NCBI GenBank assembly: GCA_038373865.1
Contig: JAXGGA010005173.1
Location: forward strand, 1 to 64,000
Reading direction: 5' to 3'
Length of the DNA stretch: 64,000 nt
From: Uloborus plumipes
Lineage: Eukaryota; Arthropoda; Arachnida; Araneae; Uloboridae
The translations under genes and the position numbers were made by a program. The notes beneath the pieces are model-generated. The model searched no databases. It was not told the DNA's origin and saw only the letters and a program-made list of their open reading frames with translations. Of the stretch, positions 46,400-56,650 are shown piece by piece (positions within the stretch are counted from its first letter, which is position 1; every line of letters starts with the position of its first letter).

Positions 46400-47350
46400 A
46401 AAAAAAAGCACCAAAGGAGCACAGGTTCGAAGGCGCAAAGACGCATAGCCCAGGGGTAGATGATTTTTTTTTTCTTTTTGGTTAAAGGTCCTCCTTCCAG
46501 ACTACCTATCACCTCTGGGGGCGGGTGGGCGGCAAGGAAATAAAGTGAATTATAGCACATTATTAATTAGCAAACTTTTATAGATTGTTTCATTCGCTTC
46601 GAATTAAAAGAAGGGGAGAGGAAGGCACCCAAGTCAGCTAGATTCGAGGGTGCAATGATACATAGGCCGGAGGGCGCTCACTTTGGATTGATTAAGACCC
46701 CCCCCCCCCCCCGACTGAACTGCATTGTTTCATACTCTCCGAAAGTAAGGTGGAAAAAAAAACGAAGGCGCACAGGTTCGAGGGCGCAAGGGCGTACAAC
46801 CTGGAAGGCACTGTATTTTTTTTTTGGCAAAGATCCCCCTTTCCGACAACCTATCACGTCTGTGATGCAATAAATAAAAGTTAATTATAACAGGTACATT
46901 ATTGAGTATAACCATTTTCTTCAATCTTTTATAGATTGCTTTCCGTGTTTCGAACGTAAAGATTTTTAAAAAAACGGGGGGGGGGGGGGGGGGGCTTTGC
47001 TCACGGCAAGGACGCACAGACCGGAGGGCGCTAACTTTGGATGAGATCCCCCCTAAAGACCACCTACCACTTCTGGGGTACAATAAGAAGCGCCTTCTGA
47101 TAACGCTTATTGACTACTTTTTACATGTTCCAAACGGAGAAAAAGTAAAAAAATAAGTAATTTACTAAATTTTAAGGCGCACTGGCAGTGTGTGTGTGGG
47201 GGGGGGGGGGTACTGTTTAAACTGTTAGGAGTTGCTTTCAAACCTTCAAAATAAAAAAAAAATTAAAAAAAAAAAAAACGAAGGCGCACACGTTTTGAGG
47301 GCGCAAGGGCGCACAGGCCGGAGGGCGCACCTGCCCGCGGGCAGGTGGCC
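46400..47350 (+). repeat. Subterminal repeats of the 42315-47371 hAT
   Basis: About four imperfect units of 200-300 bp. Each carries GAAGGCGCACAGGTTCGAGG, GGGCGCA and a GGCCGGAGGGCGC phrase, then a poly-A/poly-G or C tract and CCTATCAC-TCTG-GG. Unit starts are near 46405, 46625, 46755, 46985 and 47275. G-runs of 12 or more lie at 46977-46994 and 47199-47210. Confidence 0.75.
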
Positions 47351-47825
47351 TCTACGGCCAGTCCGCCTCTGCCTTATCTGAAGAAAGATATTAATGTATT
47401 AGAAAGGGTACAAAGAAGTGCTACAAGGTTAGTAAACGGATCTTCTAATCTAGACTATGATTCCAGACTTAGAATGCTTAATATGTATAGTCTTGAGCAA
47501 AGGAGAACTAGAGGGGATATGATTCAGTTATTTAAATTTATTAAAATGAATGATGTAGCAGGGTTGGATTTTTGCACGGAAAGCAGGACAAGGGGTCATT
47601 GTTTTAAGCTGTTTAAACCTCAGGCTAACCTGGAAATTCGAAAAAATTACTATTTTAGCAGGGTAAGGGGAACTTGGAACAGTTTACCGGAAGAGGCGGT
47701 AAGGAGCAATGGAGTAGATAGCTTTAAGAGGGCCATTGATCTTCATTGGGGTCTTTAAATTGACTAGGACCAGCCCAGTTGGGCCCAGAGCCTGCTGCTG
47801 GTCGTCGCATTTGTATTTGTATAAC

Positions 47826-49827
47826 ACATTCTTTTCCCTCTGTATTTAAGATGCATTTGAAATTAATGAGGGATCGCCCCCACCCCTACTTTTTTGTCCC
47901 TGCGACGGGTCAGAATATGACTTCTCGTGGTCTTTATTTGAAAATTGCAATGTTCATTGGTCTTTACAAAGCTTAAACATGTTTAAAAAGACATTTTTAA
48001 ACAGTCCCCCCTAATGTTCAGCAGGCAGCGACGCCAATAAAGTAGTGCCATCAACACTCGCCACATGGATCTTCACTAGATGGATTAAACCAAGACTTCT
48101 CGCCCTAGTCTGGCAGATTGGCAACAGATGGAGGAAACATTTGATTGGTTCACTGCCATTGTTACCTGTTCAACTACCCCTTTTAGTAATAATAATTTTA
48201 AAAAAATCTCATTTTATTTTTTGATATTAATTTTGTGATTATTTTTGTTGATTTGCTGTAATGATTTCTCAAATGTGCATTTATATAATAACTACAGCAG
48301 CTACTTATCTTAACAATTAAATGTTACTGTAAATAAATCATTATCAAATATCTTACAATTAACTTAAATCACAATTCTTCAACTACTAATGAAGTTTCTT
48401 TTAAAAAAAATCTTACAGGTCCAGGAAAGCTTTTAGTGTATTTTTATCCGTCTGTACGCAAAAAGGGGTTGAGGAACACAGGACTAAACAATAGCTTGAA
48501 GAAAATATCTTTATACAAAGAACGATTGTAAATAAACATTGATTTGCAACAAATAGAGAATAAAGAAGGTAAAAGGGCTTTTTACTAAAGAACCCCTTTG
48601 AAACATCTGCTTTTAACTGAAAAAGACATTACACAACTTTTTTTTTTTTTGGGGGGGGGGGAGCTGTACAGGTTCTACATGTTTAATGTGGGCCTTTTAG
48701 GATAAAGCATTTTTGTGTTCAGCAAGATATGTATGCTATGCGCATCCTATATGTAAAAACATTATGAAAAAAATATTTAAAATTACTCCATTGGTTATTA
48801 AAATTGTTCAGGCTGAAACTTTGGTGGGAAATTATTCCTGAATACTGTTCGGTCCAAACTGTTGACCTTGGTACTTGCTTTCTTTAATTCTCAAAATTTT
48901 AAATTTCCTTTAATTTATTACAAGAATTTAAGGTTTTCTCACATTTATCTTGAAAAAATGTCTCCCAAACTCATTTTATTTCAATTTCAAGCTATGCTCT
49001 TATTCTTGGGCTCAGATGAGAGCCCCAGGATCTTCAATTTGCAGTAGGAGTTGCATGGTGAGGAGATACAGTTAAAGACAAATTCTGGGAACTAATTTTC
49101 AGCGTCTATCAAAAGAGACAGTAGTTTTCAGATTAACCTGAAAAATGGCAGGGAACTGGGACAGAGCAGTACTTTTGAAAGTCATAAAATAGTCCCTCTC
49201 TTGCCTTTTTACACTCTTCCTAAAACTGTGATCTTTTGGTAAAGCATGTTGTATGGTAGACATAGAAAAAGTTACATTCTCTCTAATGACAATAAAAAAT
49301 AAAACCTATGAATTGGAAGACCTCCTAATTTTGAATAATTTTTTTCTCCAGTAAAATTTGAGATGGAGGAGTTTAATGAAAAGAAAATTAATAAATTGAG
49401 GATAAAAATTGAAAAAAAAAAGATTCATGAAAAATTACTTGTTTTAAAGTAGCTATTATGGGGGTCTAAATTTTACTGAAGTAGGAGGAAATATACATGA
49501 ATTAGAAACACATCTGAGAAATGAAATACAAGAGTTTACAAAAAAAAATGAAAAGTTTATTCAAACAGATGAGAAGCATTTACCTTATTTTAAAGTTGCA
49601 TAAAGTAAAAAAGTCCAAACAATTCTAATACGTTGAGTAATATGCTAATTTAAAAACTACTTTTAATACCTCTATAGCTGGAGGATAATATTTTTTTTTT
49701 CTTTTCACTTTTAGTGTTAAATTTGGTGATTATGTGGCTTTATTAGAACTAACAGCTTTTCAAATTTAGAATAATTGAAATACAGATCAGTAAAACAGAA
49801 ACCTAAAATAATTTTGGAAAACAATAC
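47826..49827. other. Intron C-D, upstream part; no feature assigned
   Basis: AT-rich with no recognisable gene. A T-then-G run is at 48640-48662. The ORF at 48862-49047 is not convincing. Confidence 0.4.
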
Positions 49828-49914
49828 CTCACTTAACTGAATTAACTTCAGAATTTCTTGCTGTTCCTTCTTGTTACGTAGTATCTTTTTCTGGTAATAA
49901 TTACTTCCAGATTT
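49828..49914 (-). CDS. Exon C of the unidentified minus-strand gene
   Basis: 87 nt, acceptor TTCATTTTATAG, donor GTATTG (weaker than the others). Phase 0 at both ends, 29 codons. Begins KSGSNYYQKKILRNKKEQQE and ends LKLIQLSE. A basic, probably helical segment; the KKEQQEIL stretch suggests a short coiled coil. Only this frame is open. Confidence 0.75.
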
Positions 49915-50184
49915 CTATAAAATGAAACAATAAAGTTAAAATTTCATGTAAGAAAATCAAAAGCAGCTAAGCTCAAGCTTTATAAAAAGCTATTCTAATT
50001 TATTCAACAACTGAGAAATAGAGCTAAATCAATCTTTACTGCATAAATTTTATTGGCATCTTTTTACAAATAGGATCCGTAATTGAAATAATTGCATAAG
50101 AATTTAACAGAGGGTTATCTTTTAATATTCTATTCAGTTTTACGCATTGTATGAACTATTTATTTTGTTTTGTTTTTATTCTGT

Positions 50185-50370
50185 GCTGCATGTTACAGTA
50201 AGGATAGCAGAAAATTACTGTTATTTACTGTTAATAAAACTATTTATCATAGTTTCTTGGTGAAGATATACTTAAAATACCATTTAAAACATACTTTTCC
50301 CGCCGATTAATCTGCATAATTTTGCCAATTACTAATAATCAGCAAAGTGGCTGATTAATCGGTGCATAAT
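50185..50370. repeat. hAT MITE fragment, second copy
   Basis: Homologous to 30272-30455, ending at a diverged GCTGATTAATCGGTGCATA. Lies in the B-C intron. Confidence 0.65.
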
Positions 50371-50445
50371 TAGTTCATTGCATTGCGTAGCATGCACATA
50401 TACTGCATAATAATAATAAAAAACATTTTATCTGAGAACTACGTG

Positions 50446-50953
50446 TTAACCCTTCACTGCACGGTGTGCCAGATCTGGCACAAACCAAATAAACCCTCAT
50501 ATATTCCTATGATTTTTAAATGCAGTTAAACTGAGCTTTGTGCCCTTCTGGAACATTGCTACAACAGTTTAGTGTGATTTTTATGCACTAGTTAGTTGCA
50601 CTAGTCTAGGTGTTACAGTTCTTGCTTTTGAAAGAAAGAGTGTCTGCATTTCTGTTAGAAGTGTGCTTAGTCATTATTTCCTTTGTTCTAAAATTGTTTA
50701 CAAACACTTAGTGGAAAATTTGTTTATACCACTTATGGCACAAAACACATTGTAGATTATTACACTTATCGGTATACAAAGCATATGCTATGTGCTTTGT
50801 GCCATATATAGAACAAACAATTAAAACATCATTTTTGGTGCAAATTTTTAAGATTATTTTTTTTTTTTTCATTTTTCCTGAACTCGGGGCTATTTAAAGG
50901 TAACATATAATTTTTTTCATGAAAATACAAAAAATCGTGCAGTGAAGGGTTAA
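50446..50953. mobile_element. 500-bp TTAA-flanked piggyBac-like MITE
   Basis: Element 50450-50949 begins CCCTTCACTGCACG and ends with its perfect inverse CGTGCAGTGAAGGG, between TTAA sites. Just inside is a perfect 16-bp palindrome, GTGCCAGATCTGGCAC. No protein. TTAACCC ends are characteristic of piggyBac. Confidence 0.88.
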
Positions 50954-51291
50954 AAACAATTGTTTGGGCAGATATTAGAGATTCGGGCCATAGACTAAAA
51001 AAAAGTATGGGAAGTAAATTCGTAGAGTGAAAAAAGTTTTTAAAAAATCGACCATGATGGCGGTTACCAGGTTGACTGATTTATAGCGTTCCACTGTATC
51101 AGAAGAAAAAAAAATCGAATTTTGTGAACATGTTCAAGGCAGAAAGTAGTATTTGACCATTTCAATGAAACAATGATTAATACATTATTATGACAACAAA
51201 TTTTATCAATTTAGTTCACACGTTTAAAAATATTAAACAATCATTACTACTGAAATTTTTGGAGTAACATAATAAAACAAATCCTACTCAC

Positions 51292-51336
51292 ATCAGCTTC
51301 AGCTTCGTGATCTTCTGAATCTGAATTATTGCTTGA
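51292..51336 (-). CDS. Exon B (45-nt acidic microexon) of the unidentified minus-strand gene
   Basis: 45 nt, acceptor TTTTTCTTTGCAG, donor GTGAGT. Phase 0 at both ends. Reads SSNNSDSEDHEAEAD. It resembles exon A (same SS start, same Ser/Asp/Glu run, same Asp end, same phases), so A and B probably arose by exon duplication. Confidence 0.78.
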
Positions 51337-52590
51337 CTGCAAAGAAAAAAAAAGCTGTAATCTAAATGTAACTACTTGAAGATATTTATAATCTATAAAA
51401 GCATGAAAGTGTATTTAAAAATAAAATTTTATACTTTCTGATATTTTTGGAAATGCAATGCAACTGAGACATACTTCATAGAATTTTTTTTTTGAACTAC
51501 ATTAGGAAAGTTTGCAGCGCCACCTATCCAGCAATATTTTAACTAAGTTCCTAGAGATATAGTTGATTCCTGTCACAAAATAAATAGCTCCAAAGATCAA
51601 TGAAAAAAATTAAACAAGTGATTTTCAAAATTTTATATGATTGACACTAAAAAAGATAATCTTTGTTGCTCTCTGGGGTTTATTTGTGTATTAATTTAAT
51701 CAGAACCATTAAAATATTAATGGCTATTCAACTAATTTATATTTCGAAACAATACAAGTTAATCTTGATAAAAATACTATGAACCTGGCCTGTTATCTGT
51801 TACTGGCATTAGATGAAGATAAAACTACCAGATGGGGCAATGATAGTAGTGAATCCTTCAGAGAAACCTTTATTCAAAAATTGTCATTATGATTACTATT
51901 AAAATTTGAAGATTTCCCCTTGATTTCTTCAGAATCGCATTAGCAAATACAGACCATGGGACCACCTGGAAAGTCTACCTTTTCAAACAAAAAAATAATT
52001 TTGGAAATCAGTCCAGGCGTCTACGAATGATCGGGGAACATGCATAAAAGATAGATTTTGGCGGAACTGTGAATCCCCTCCTTTGTTGCAGTCAGTGAAA
52101 AATTAACTTAGTAATTACTTTTCTCATTGTTGTTGGCAAGAATTAAGAAGCAAAATTGGTAACTATTAGGGCAGAGCTTAAGAAATAGTCTTTAAAAAAA
52201 TGAAATGAGAAAGAATTAGAAAGAACTATTAATTTACTCTTCCTATATCTTAAAAATCTGGTATGGACCCCACACTACTTCCTTTTACGTGTAAATTTCT
52301 TAGTAGTTGCCTTAAGTGTTAAAAAAAGTGCTTGGAGTGAGCATGGTAACAATTCAAATATTTACTCCCCTAATCTGCCACAAAACAATGCAAAAAATAT
52401 TTTACAATGGTTAATTTTCTAAATATTGCTGATTTTAATATCATTCAGTGAATTTTTCGCAAAATATCGCCAATAGCGCCAAGTTGACCCCAAATTCAAA
52501 AAATAATTTTTTCGCAAAATTTGTCGCCAGTGGTCGCGCCAATTCAAATCACTTGAGTCTGCATTGAAATTAACACTGATTTACCCCAAA
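51337..52590. other. Intron A-B, downstream part; no feature assigned
   Basis: AT-rich intron DNA with no recognised element borders. Confidence 0.4.
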
Positions 52591-53375
52591 AAAGGGGTAA
52601 ACTCAACTAGACCATCCTCAGAGCCTAGATACCAAGCTAAAAGCTTCTACGGCATATAGTTTTTGAGTTATGCGACACACATACGCACATACATCCGCAC
52701 TAGAGATGAGTTCGGGCTCACTTTTGAAGGCCCGAGCCCGCCCAAGCCCGAGAATTTTTAATCCGAGCCCGCCCGAGCCCGAGTGATATTGTCTTGTTTT
52801 GAGCCCGACCCGGCCCGAGCCCGAGTGTATCAAACATCAATATATATTTTTAATTTCCACTTGGGATGCACTGCCATATGGTATATCGCAAAAGCAATCA
52901 CAAATATATTATAAGTGGATGATATCGTTTTGAATTATTATTATTATTGCTGCCATTAAGAAAAACTGTTCTCACGCTCTTTAAGTACCCCAATATTTTA
53001 TTCCGTGAACATTGTATTTGTATAAAAACTGACTATCTTAATATGAGATCGAGCCCGCCCGAGCCAGAAAGTTGCTTGAAGTTAAAGGGCCCGAGTCCGT
53101 CTCGGGCTCGGGCTTGGGCCGAGCCCGGCTCATCTCTAATCCGCACATACGTATATACAGACATCACGAGAAAACTCGCCGTAATTAACTCGGGGGAGGT
53201 TGAAAAGGATTTTTCGGCTGCTTATATGTTGGTAGGTACATATGCACGTGCTGACAGGTCGAAAAAACTACTGAACATTCTTTCAGGGGTAAACAAAATC
53301 GAAATTTAGACTCAAATTTGAGTGATTTTTTTCGCGATCACAATACTTACTTTAGTAAGTAGAAGGAAGTAAAAA
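52590..53375 (+). repeat. Dispersed retroposon-like repeat, interrupted by a hAT MITE
   Basis: Segments 52590-52700 and 53139-53375 form one unit: CACACATACGCACATAC-type tract, ACATCACGAGAAAACTCG, and a tail GCGATCACAATACTT...AGTAAGTAGAAGGAAGTAAAA. It resembles 39894-40185 in plan. No ORF of substance. Confidence 0.55.
52693..53146. mobile_element. 438-bp hAT MITE rich in GAGCCCG
   Basis: Element 52701-53138 begins TAGAGATGAG and ends CTCATCTCTA. It is flanked by perfect ATCCGCAC (52693-52700, 53139-53146). Near both ends are GCCCGAGCCCGCCCGAGCCC-type repeats. The overlapping Arg/Gly-rich ORFs come from these repeats and are not genes. Confidence 0.92.
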
Positions 53376-53425
53376 TTGAACTAGTTAAAATAAAATATAA
53401 ATAGACTATAATAAATTTTACTTAC

Positions 53426-53488
53426 ATCAGTTTCATATTCTTCTGAATTTGATTCATCTTCATCTGTCTCAAACTCAGGAATGCTGGA
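53426..53488 (-). CDS. Exon A, most upstream exon found of the unidentified minus-strand gene
   Basis: 63 nt, acceptor AAAATTGCAG, donor GTAAGTAAAA. Phase 0 at both ends. Reads SSIPEFETDEDESNSEEYET then D. Gene-level view: with exons B to H it gives about 166 residues, acidic first (A, B), then basic and probably helical (C, D), then a mixed segment with a Thr-Arg-Arg-Ser-Ser-Arg start (G), then basic again (H). That composition is common in nuclear, chromatin-associated proteins, but I recognise no domain and give no name. Start and stop codons were not found, so both ends of the gene are missing. Introns are 2089, 1377, 17183, 7926, 1973, 504 and 3722 bp from A to H. Confidence 0.78.
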
Positions 53489-54539
53489 CTGCAATTTTTG
53501 AAATGAAAAGTTATGAAGATTTAACTATCTGGAAATATTTCTACAGGGTTAAATATGATTAATTTGAAATGTTCAGTATGTTCAGTGCATCTAACACACA
53601 CGTTTTATATGCTCTATATTATTTACTGTTTAGGCTTTCAAATTATCTACATACAGTTAGTCCTTAACTTTCAAGTGAAGTATTAAAAATATTTTTTCGT
53701 GACAATTTACAAAGAGTACCACAAGCACAGTGAACGTTTTCATACTATTCAATGTTAGGAATAAGAATTTAAATCTAGGTATCATGACGACACCTAGTAT
53801 AAATTTCTCGGAGTCAAAATGAGCAACCTAGGTGCCATTTTTAATAAAACAAGTGTATAGGTAATTGAATACCTAATAAATAAATAAATAAATAAATAAA
53901 TAGAAATGCTGGGTGTTTGCAACAGCATGTCTAAGAAAATCTATAAAATATATGAAAGAAAATTATTCTTTTAAGGCAAAATTGTTTGCATTTTTAAATT
54001 ACTTATTTTACAAATTTATGTCTTGAGTCAGTCATCCTGGACAGGGGGAAAAAGCGTCAATGAGCTTTTGTTATCAAATTTAGCACCTAGGGTTAGAAAT
54101 CTAGGCGCCAAATCAAAAATGGGACTTCTAACACGGATACTATTAACCCAGGTTGGCAGGTTTTTGACACATGAAATTCTTTGACAGTTAAAAACCAGGG
54201 GTAAGTCCTTTTAGTTAGAGTCTAGATACTTCTGAAAACTTATACTGAGGACCAGAACACCCTCCCCCTCATATATCTAAATTTTTTAATACTTAATATT
54301 CATACTCAAAAATAATATGAAATACAGTAGACCCTTGTTTTGCACAGGGGCTACATTCCATGAAAATGACGCATAAGTCAAAACCAAGTAAATTAAGACT
54401 CAATAGAAATAGGGGTTAGATTTTTTTAAAACATAAATTTCAGACAATTAAACCGCTGTTAGTACAGGCTTGCAAAAAGATTTTGTGCTTTTATTGGATG
54501 TAAGACGATAGAAAAATCTTAATTATTTCGCTAGTCATC
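53489..54539. other. Unassigned stretch with TAAA microsatellite
   Basis: (TAAA)n at about 53875-53903. A lone pogo/Tigger-like end lies at 54326 (CAGTAGACCCTTGTTTTGC) with no partner seen. Confidence 0.45.
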
Positions 54540-54822
54540 AATTTCCCACTTTGTAAGAATGAAGGCTTTCACGGCCGGAGTAAATACTAGTTACGGATTC
54601 CGGGCTGTTGTGCCGTGGTCTGGATGGCTTTAATCCATACGTTTCGATCGCAACTGCGGCGATCATCTTCAGTGGGTGTCGTTGATTTATTTCAACGTTG
54701 ATTAATAAATAAACGACACCCACTGAAGATGATCGCCGCAGTTGCGATCGAAACGTATGGATTAAAGCCATCCAGACCACGGCACAACAGCCCTTGAATC
54801 CGTAACTAGTAATTTCCCACTT
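54540..54822. mobile_element. Penelope-type inverted dimer with 12-bp target duplication
   Basis: AATTTCCCACTT occurs at 54540-54551 and 54811-54822. Between them is a 259-bp insert made of two inverted copies of one sequence (arms about 54586-54691 and 54703-54810). Each arm carries CTGAAGA, a perfect 6-bp stem (GATCGC/GCGATC) with loop, then GAAAC. That arrangement matches the 3' region of Penelope-like elements and the conserved core of a hammerhead ribozyme. 5'-truncated, inverted partial dimers with variable target duplications are known for Penelope elements. No coding sequence. Confidence 0.72.
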
Positions 54823-54874
54823 GTTTTGTTTTTTCTTAATGTATACCTACATTAGGCGAATTTTGAGGGTCTTA

Positions 54875-55512
54875 TACAGGGTGGCAATAGCTAATTTCTA
54901 AACCATTAGAGATAAGCATATAGTTTATTTAGGAAAAAATCTCTAAATTGCGAAAGGAATTTGGGCTACGAAATGTTTTTCAAAAAAATCAAATTTTGAA
55001 AGAGTTACAAAATTTTAATTTTTATACAGTTCCCCAGTTGTATTAATCATATTTAGTAAAACATTCTTGACACTGTAATGTTTAAAACTAAAAAAAAATC
55101 ACTCTTCTACGACAAAAAATGACCCATTTATGACGTTTTGAAAAAGCAAGATTTTGAAGGATTTCGCATACGGTCCCTTAAGCGGACGTTATGATGACAT
55201 CATGAAATAATGCAAAATCTTGATTTTTCAAAACGTCGTAACTCCCTCAATTTTTGTCGTAGAACAGCGATTTTTTTTAAGTTTTAAACCTTACAGTGTA
55301 GAGAATGTTTTACTAAATATGATTGATAGGACTGGGGGGCTGTATAAAAATTTAAATTTCATAACTCTTTCAAAATTTGATTTTTTGAAAAACATTTCAT
55401 AGACCCAAAATTCCTTTTGTAATTCAGAGATTTTTTCCTAAATAAACTATATGCTTATCTCTAACAGTTTAGAAATTAGCTATTGAGCCACGATAGGAGT
55501 GGACACCCTGTA
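54875..55512. mobile_element. 634-bp TA-flanked foldback element
   Basis: Element 54877-55510 begins CAGGGTGGCAATAGCTAATT and ends with the inverse (AATTAGCTATTGAGCCAC, then CACCCTG), flanked by TA. The arms are inverted copies along almost the whole length and meet near 55180. TA targeting suggests a Tc1/mariner-type MITE. No transposase. Confidence 0.82.
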
Positions 55513-56138
55513 TATACTCCATACAGTTTTGAAGCTAACAGACATTGATCTCACTACAGTGATTTTTTATACATTTACTGTTTCAATGACCAATTTAAAA
55601 TAAAAATGTAAAAAAGCCAACAAATTTTGTTTTAATGTTAATTTTCTACCCTGCTGCTAAACCTGAAATTTTAACACTAAATCTGAAATATTAATGTTAA
55701 ATTCGCAATACTGTAGGTTATTAACAAATAAGATCTTGTTTGAAAATTATTTTTAATTCAATTTCAAAAAGAGAGCAACCTTTTCTTAGACCCTTCTATA
55801 GAAGAATATTTTTTGAAGAAATGTATTGTTTAGCAGATGACACCTACTTTCAGCTCGGTTATTGAATACAAGAGTGCTTTTCCACTAACAAACATTTCAG
55901 GAATAAATCGTGCACGATTGTTGCCATCCGATATTAGCTCGTGCAAAATCCATTAATGTATGCGATGCGCTTTTCCACTTTCCAATTCGAGGGCGATTGT
56001 GTCGTCTCTGTTCAAGCGATATCGTTTGTCTGAACATTCGTGTGGGATGGCATCCGTCTCACCTTTAAAATCTGGATGACATTCATTCATCTGTTTACTT
56101 TCCGCAAAATATAGCAGGCACATTTAAACTTGACATCT
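55513..56138. other. Unassigned stretch
   Basis: AT-rich, no gene or element border recognised. Confidence 0.4.
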
Positions 56139-56140
56139 CT

Positions 56141-56270
56141 GTACCTCAGAACCAGACTAACGTAAGTCCATTTTCGTCATTTTTCAGTAGAGGGGAAAAA
56201 CGATGTACTCGACAATCGTTTTTCCCCTCTACCGAAAAATGACGAAAATTAGTCTGGTTCTGAGGTACAG
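56141..56270. repeat. Compact hairpin MITE, family of 1641-1883
   Basis: Near-perfect inverted repeat: GTACCTCAGAACCAGACTAA ... GTAGAGGGGAAAAACGAT, a 10-nt loop, then the inverse. The left arm has an extra CGTAAGTC. It would form a hairpin of about 60 bp. Confidence 0.85.
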
Positions 56271-56650
56271 ATCTGTGCATTGATAAATCTAAGCTTAAAT
56301 TTGCAGACGATAAATCAAAAATCTAGCAATGGAATAATTTTATTAATTTTTTTTATTATGGCTGCTCACATGATATTTAATGCTACAGAATAGCTCAAAT
56401 TTTCATTCTGATAGGATGGGATTCGCAAGTAAACAAGGTGTGAAAGTAATAAAGTTGTGAAAAGCATGCACACAATTGTCTCTTTATTCGTTTTCTTTTC
56501 TGCGGAAGGAGCTATAATGATATACGATATAGGTTGAGTGGAAAAAACAGTGCAGTAGAGGACAGGACATAGTACTTATCGTTATAGTATTACCGTCCGA
56601 TTTTCGTCATCATCGCGTCGTCACGAGGAAAAGCGCTCTAACTAGAGCCG

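Larger units (their letters stand above)
42307..47379. mobile_element. 5-kb hAT-type element with subterminal GGCGCA repeats
   Basis: Element 42315-47371 begins CAGGGGCGGACTGGC and ends GGCCAGTCCGCCTCTG. It is flanked by perfect CCTTATCT duplications (42307-42314, 47372-47379) and interrupts the CR1 reading frame exactly. Removing the nested hAT leaves about 3.15 kb. No transposase was recognised. The right 1 kb carries repeated units (see 46400-47350). Confidence 0.93.
41768..47825 (+). pseudogene. CR1/jockey-like retrotransposon, third copy, split by a hAT
   Basis: It starts within the RT palm (AFDKVPHVALLSKLADIGIG) and has lost the segment that would encode SGVPQGSVLGPL to FADD (join near 41925-41940). 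It then continues in frame (ENDEQVNKLQQDLDHITKW to FWSPY) to 42314. The hAT intervenes, and the remaining C-terminal part resumes at 47372 (PYLKKDINVLERV...DSFKRAIDLHWGL), followed by the shared 3' UTR and a CATTTGTATTTG tail. It is the only copy here retaining the CAA codon that is a stop in the 32808 copy. Confidence 0.92.

Noticed and set aside
46333..47083. Pro/Lys-rich ORFs on both strands
   Set aside because: They are products of C-runs, A-runs and subterminal repeats of the 5-kb hAT.
52618..53309. Arg/Gly/Pro-rich ORFs on both strands
   Set aside because: They are translations of GAGCCCG repeats in a hAT MITE with clean borders.
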